From: SAR324 cluster bacterium
GTDB taxonomy: Bacteria; SAR324; NAC60-12
Reading direction: 5' to 3'
Assembly: GCA_028822475.1 (NCBI GenBank)
Contig: JAPKDT010000083.1
Span: forward strand, 1 to 8,492
Length of the DNA stretch: 8,492 nucleotides
The position numbers and the translations under genes were made by a program. Within the stretch, counting starts at the first letter, position 1, and each line of letters begins with the position of its first letter. Under the pieces are notes generated by a model that was not told where the DNA came from, made no database searches, and saw nothing but the letters and a program-made list of their open reading frames with translations. Of the stretch, positions 5,815 to 8,492 are shown piece after piece.

Positions 5815-6921
5815 ATGGCAAAACGCGATTATTATGAAGTGTTGGGAGTGTCCCGCAGCGCTTCTTCGGACGAACTCAAAAAAGCGTACCGTAAGGTCGC
5901 TATGAAATATCATCCGGACCGTAATCAGGGAGATAAAAAAGCAGAAGATAAATTCAAAGAAGCTTCAGAGGCTTTTGAGACACTCGGAGATCAGGAAAAA
6001 CGCTCACGTTATGACCAGTTCGGACATGCCGCTGAACGTATGGGCAGTGGAATGGGTGGTTCAGCTGGAAATGGTTTTGGAGATGTTTTCGGAGATATTT
6101 TCAGTGAGTTCTTCAGCGGTTCCGGTGGTAGTTCAACCGGACGTGGTGAACGCGGATCAGATTTACAATATAATATGGAGATTTCCTTTGATGACGCGGT
6201 TTTTGGCTCATCGAAAGAAATTGATGTCCCACGCATGGAAACCTGCGATTCCTGCAGCGGTCTGGGGGCAGAGTCCGAAAAGGACATAAAAATATGTGGA
6301 TCCTGTGGAGGAACTGGACAGCAGAGGGTTCAACAGGGATTTTTTAGTGTTGCTACAACCTGCAGTAGCTGTGGTGGACGCGGAAAAACAATTTCAAATC
6401 CGTGTAAAACCTGTCATGGACGCACCCGCGTTTCTAAAACAAAACGTATTAGAGTTAACATTCCTGCCGGAGTTGCTACTGGATCAAGGATCAAACTCAC
6501 CGGAGAAGGTGAGCACGGTGCAAATGGTGGATCAAGCGGTGATCTATACATAGTTTTACGTGTCAAGGATCATTCTCTTTTTGAACGTGATGGCGCAGAT
6601 ATCTTTTGCGAGGTCCCGATCAGTTTTTCTCAGGCGACTCTTGGAACCGATCTTGAGGTGCCAACTTTAGAAGGAAAAGCCAGATTAAAAATTCCTGCCG
6701 GCACTCAAACTCACAAAATTTTTCGACTGAAAAACCAGGGTATAGCACATCTTCGCGGTGGCGGACGTGGAGATTTACATGTGCGGGTTGTAGTGGAGAC
6801 TCCAAGCAAACTGACTGCAAGGCAAAAAGAATTATTGAAAGAATTCGACGAATGCTGTGAAGACGAAAGCAATCCAATACGTGATAAATTTGTTGAAACA
6901 ATCAAGAATCTATTTTCCTGA
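5815..6921 (+). CDS. dnaJ: Co-chaperone DnaJ (Hsp40, class A)
   Basis: DnaJ delivers unfolded clients to DnaK and triggers ATP hydrolysis. The 368 residues hold all class A parts: the J domain (4-70) with HPD at 33-35 and RYDQFGHAA at its end; a Gly/Phe linker (76-117) with FGDVFGDIFSEFF (88-100); a zinc region with four cysteine pairs, CDSCSGLG (144-151), CGSCGGTG (161-168), CSSCGGRG (183-190) and CKTCHGRT (197-204); and the client-binding and dimerisation domains (about 212-368) with VNIPAGV and LKIPAGTQTHKIFRLKNQG. All eight zinc cysteines are present, but the fourth repeat ends in Thr rather than the usual Gly. The start ATG has a weak ACGGA (5805-5809) upstream. It lies 78 bases after dnaK with no promoter that I can defend, so it is probably the last chaperone gene of the operon. 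Confidence 0.98.
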   Translation: MAKRDYYEVLGVSRSASSDELKKAYRKVAMKYHPDRNQGDKKAEDKFKEASEAFETLGDQEKRSRYDQFGHAAERMGSGMGGSAGNGFGDVFGDIFSEFFSGSGGSSTGRGERGSDLQYNMEISFDDAVFGSSKEIDVPRMETCDSCSGLGAESEKDIKICGSCGGTGQQRVQQGFFSVATTCSSCGGRGKTISNPCKTCHGRTRVSKTKRIRVNIPAGVATGSRIKLTGEGEHGANGGSSGDLYIVLRVKDHSLFERDGADIFCEVPISFSQATLGTDLEVPTLEGKARLKIPAGTQTHKIFRLKNQGIAHLRGGGRGDLHVRVVVETPSKLTARQKELLKEFDECCEDESNPIRDKFVETIKNLFS

Positions 6922-6960
6922 CCTCATACCTCTTGGCAGTGTCCCCTCATTATCTGTCAC

Positions 6961-7011
6961 TCCTGTATTAGCAGGAATCCCAAAATATCTCGTCTTCCGG
7001 TTTTAACGAGA
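6961..7011 (+). terminator. Candidate weak terminator region after dnaJ (two small hairpins)
   Basis: Two hairpins lie in the 116-base gap. TCCTG (6961-6965) pairs with CAGGA (6972-6976) around a six-base loop. TCTCGT (6988-6993) pairs with ACGAGA (7006-7011) around a 12-base loop and is followed by AGTCTTT. Neither has a strong GC stem plus U-run, so complete termination is doubtful. The position after the last chaperone gene and before a metabolic gene makes an end of the operon plausible. Confidence 0.35.
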
Positions 7012-7037
7012 AGTCTTTACTCAAAGGGAAAAAAATA

Positions 7038-8222
7038 ATGTCTATTTCAAAATCAATACGTGAATCCATGGAAAAAGGTTCATGGATTCGTCAAATGTTT
7101 GAAGCAGGTGCTCGTCTCAAGGCAGAGCATGGGGCCGAAAATGTTTTTGATTTTTCGCTCGGTAATCCGATCCTCGAACCACCACAGCAAGTGCATGAGC
7201 AACTGCGTCTGTTACTGGAAAATCCTGAACATGGAATGCACCGTTATATGTCGAATGCAGGATTTGAAGAGACACGAGAGTTCATTGCCGGTGTGATGCG
7301 TGATGAAACAGGTCATCCTTTTGGTAGTGAGGATGTAGTGATGTGTGTCGGAGCAGGAGGTGGTTTGAATGTGGTGTTTAAAGCTCTACTAGAAGTAGGA
7401 GATGAAGTATTGACTTTGACTCCGTATTTTGTAGAATACGGAGCTTATGTGCAAAATCACGGCGGACGACTGACACTGGCTAAAACTACTGCGGATTTTC
7501 AACCTGACCTGGATTCGATCGAAGCAAGTTTGAGTGAACAGACAAAGATTGTAATCATCAATAGTCCAAATAACCCAACCGGTGCAGTTTATTCTCAGCA
7601 AACGTTAGACGAAGTAGCACAGTTACTGCTCCGTAAAGAGAAAGAGTACGGTCATCCAATCTACCTGGTTTCAGATGATATTTACCGTTATCTTGTTTTT
7701 GACGGATTAACCAACAGCAATGTTTTTCTCAGTTATCCAAATTCAATTTTAGTCAATTCCCACTCAAAGGACTTAGGACTTGCAGGTGAACGTATAGGTT
7801 ACATCGCAGTTCATCCTGATGCAGTTGAAGGGGTGGAGTTACGTCAGGCTCTAGTGCTTTGTAACCGGATACTCGGATTTGTGAATGCTCCAGCAATGAT
7901 GCAGAAAATTCTGCCTCTACTAGGAAATGCGAGAGTTGACATTGCGATTTATGAAAAATTACGGGACAAAATATTCTCCATGATCAGTGAGTTAGGATTT
8001 GAAGCAATCAAACCGCAGGGGGCTTTTTACATTTTCCCAAAATCACCTGATCCGGATGATGTAGCGTTTGTTAAACGAGCACAGCAAGAAAACATTTTGC
8101 TGGTTCCGGGAGTTGGATTTGGAGGTCCGGGACATTTTAGGATTTCATTCTGTTGTACTACTGAGACCATCGAAAATTCACGTCCGGGATTTAAGCGTCT
8201 GGCTGATTATTATGGTTTGTAA
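7038..8222 (+). CDS. Class I/II PLP-dependent aminotransferase (aspartate aminotransferase-like)
   Basis: This is a fold-type I aminotransferase that transfers amino groups between amino acids and 2-oxo acids using pyridoxal phosphate in the cytosol. The 394 residues match the family length. Visible landmarks are the N-terminal substrate region DFSLGNPILEPP (38-49), HRYMSNAGFEETR (68-80), the cofactor phosphate loop GAGGGLN (105-111), NSPNNPTG (175-182), D213 and Y216 in SDDIYRY for the PLP ring, the Schiff-base lysine K244 in NSHSKDLGLAGERIGY with phosphate-binding R252, and the carboxylate-binding R368 in HFRISF. The substrate cannot be fixed: aspartate, alanine or aromatic amino acids are all possible in this group. 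ATG 7038 has AAGGGA (7024-7029) eight bases upstream. It lies 116 bases after dnaJ in the same direction. I see no link to chaperone function, and it may have its own promoter, though none is clear. Confidence 0.93.
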   Translation: MSISKSIRESMEKGSWIRQMFEAGARLKAEHGAENVFDFSLGNPILEPPQQVHEQLRLLLENPEHGMHRYMSNAGFEETREFIAGVMRDETGHPFGSEDVVMCVGAGGGLNVVFKALLEVGDEVLTLTPYFVEYGAYVQNHGGRLTLAKTTADFQPDLDSIEASLSEQTKIVIINSPNNPTGAVYSQQTLDEVAQLLLRKEKEYGHPIYLVSDDIYRYLVFDGLTNSNVFLSYPNSILVNSHSKDLGLAGERIGYIAVHPDAVEGVELRQALVLCNRILGFVNAPAMMQKILPLLGNARVDIAIYEKLRDKIFSMISELGFEAIKPQGAFYIFPKSPDPDDVAFVKRAQQENILLVPGVGFGGPGHFRISFCCTTETIENSRPGFKRLADYYGL

Positions 8223-8263
8223 TTTCATCTGCGAAAAATTAAAATCATCAGTCATCCTTTAAT

Positions 8264-8280
8264 GTTGACTCAACTGTTGA
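8264..8280 (+). repeat. Alternating half-sites GTTGA / TCAAC / GTTGA
   Basis: GTTGA (8264-8268), TCAAC (8270-8274) and GTTGA (8276-8280) alternate in orientation with single-base spacers, giving two overlapping inverted repeats. They lie 42 bases after the aminotransferase stop and 127 bases before the transketolase start. They could be an operator for the transketolase gene, or chance; the TTGACT inside resembles a -35 box, but no good -10 box is spaced correctly. Confidence 0.25.
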
Positions 8281-8294
8281 TTACTTATCACATG

Positions 8295-8318
8295 GTGAAA
8301 GCATCTTTGGGCCTTCAC
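8295..8318 (+). terminator. Weak candidate terminator after the aminotransferase
   Basis: GTGAA (8295-8299) pairs with TTCAC (8314-8318). After one A-C mismatch, GC (8301-8302) pairs with GC (8311-8312), leaving an eight-base loop. TATTTATT follows at 8321-8328, two bases after the stem. The stem is imperfect and short. A second small stem, GAGAC (8352-8356) with GTCTC (8364-8368), lies downstream and is followed by CATACATTTTC. Confidence 0.25.
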
Positions 8319-8406
8319 GCTATTTATTGCATTCAGAGCCTCTCAATTTAAGAGACAGAATGAGTCTCCATACATTTTCTTGATAAACCACTAATTAATC
8401 AAAACT

Positions 8407-8492
8407 ATGAGCGCTTCTCCAATCCATCAAGAGATGGCAAACGCACTCCGCTTTTTAGCAGCGGATGCAGTTCAAAAAGCAAACTCAGGTCA
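8407..8492 (+). CDS. tkt: Transketolase, N-terminal fragment (runs off the right edge)
   Basis: The first 28 codons are visible: MSASPIHQEMANALRF, then LAADAVQKANSG, with the next codon starting CA, consistent with His. ANAxR...L..DAVQKAxSGH is the conserved N-terminus of transketolase, the thiamine-diphosphate enzyme that moves two-carbon units between sugar phosphates in the pentose phosphate or Calvin pathways. The final His in that motif contacts the substrate in known transketolases. An in-frame TAA at 8392-8394 makes ATG 8407 the first possible start. No clear Shine-Dalgarno precedes it or the alternative ATG at 8434. Only the first few percent of the roughly 660-residue enzyme is present, so the C-terminal domains and intactness cannot be judged. 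Confidence 0.85.
   Translation, partial: MSASPIHQEMANALRFLAADAVQKANSG

Noticed and set aside
8341..8368. Competing stems TCTC/GAGA and GAGAC/GTCTC before tkt, suggesting an attenuator
   Set aside because: The stems have only four and five pairs, and there is no U-run and no leader peptide, so an attenuation mechanism cannot be supported.
1..8492. Mobile element, CRISPR array, toxin-antitoxin or phage-defence system
   Set aside because: I found no transposase or integrase motif, terminal repeats, regularly spaced repeats or defence-type domains. The genes are mostly conserved housekeeping genes on one strand with similar codon use.

Overview
All genes in this window lie on the + strand. The centre is a textbook heat-shock chaperone operon, hrcA-grpE-dnaK-dnaJ. 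It is controlled by a CIRCE operator placed on a recognisable promoter. The DnaK has the long ATPase-domain segment near residues 74-105 typical of Gram-negative bacteria and a proteobacterial-type acidic tail. HrcA/CIRCE control and an hrcA-first gene order, in a low-GC genome (roughly 40% by eye, not computed), suggest a Gram-negative of a deltaproteobacterial-like lineage (Desulfobacterota, SAR324 or Nitrospinota type). This placement is inference and no single gene proves it.

Layout. Positions 2-67 hold the last 21 codons of a gene entering from the left, whose tail resembles polyprenyl glycosylphosphotransferases. Positions 68-290 are non-coding, with a TATAAT box and an inverted repeat. 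Positions 291-1792 hold a two-gene unit: a histidine-rich polytopic membrane protein of unknown function and a 116-residue soluble protein that I do not recognise. Positions 1793-1995 are a regulatory gap with overlapping palindromes, a sigma70-like promoter and CIRCE. Positions 1996-6921 are hrcA, grpE, dnaK and dnaJ. Positions 7038-8222 encode a class I/II PLP-dependent aminotransferase of the aspartate aminotransferase fold. Positions 8223-8406 are a gap with short inverted repeats. Positions 8407-8492 are the first 28 codons of a transketolase that runs off the right edge.

How the genes work together. HrcA should repress its own operon by binding CIRCE, which covers the expected transcription start. 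DnaJ delivers clients to DnaK and stimulates its ATPase, and GrpE exchanges its nucleotide. The aminotransferase and transketolase are metabolic neighbours with no evident link to the chaperones.

I found no mobile element, CRISPR array, tRNA or rRNA. I see no convincing new multi-gene system. The least explained parts are the membrane protein and its small partner, the palindrome cluster before the hrcA promoter, and the tandem mini-ORFs just before dnaK.
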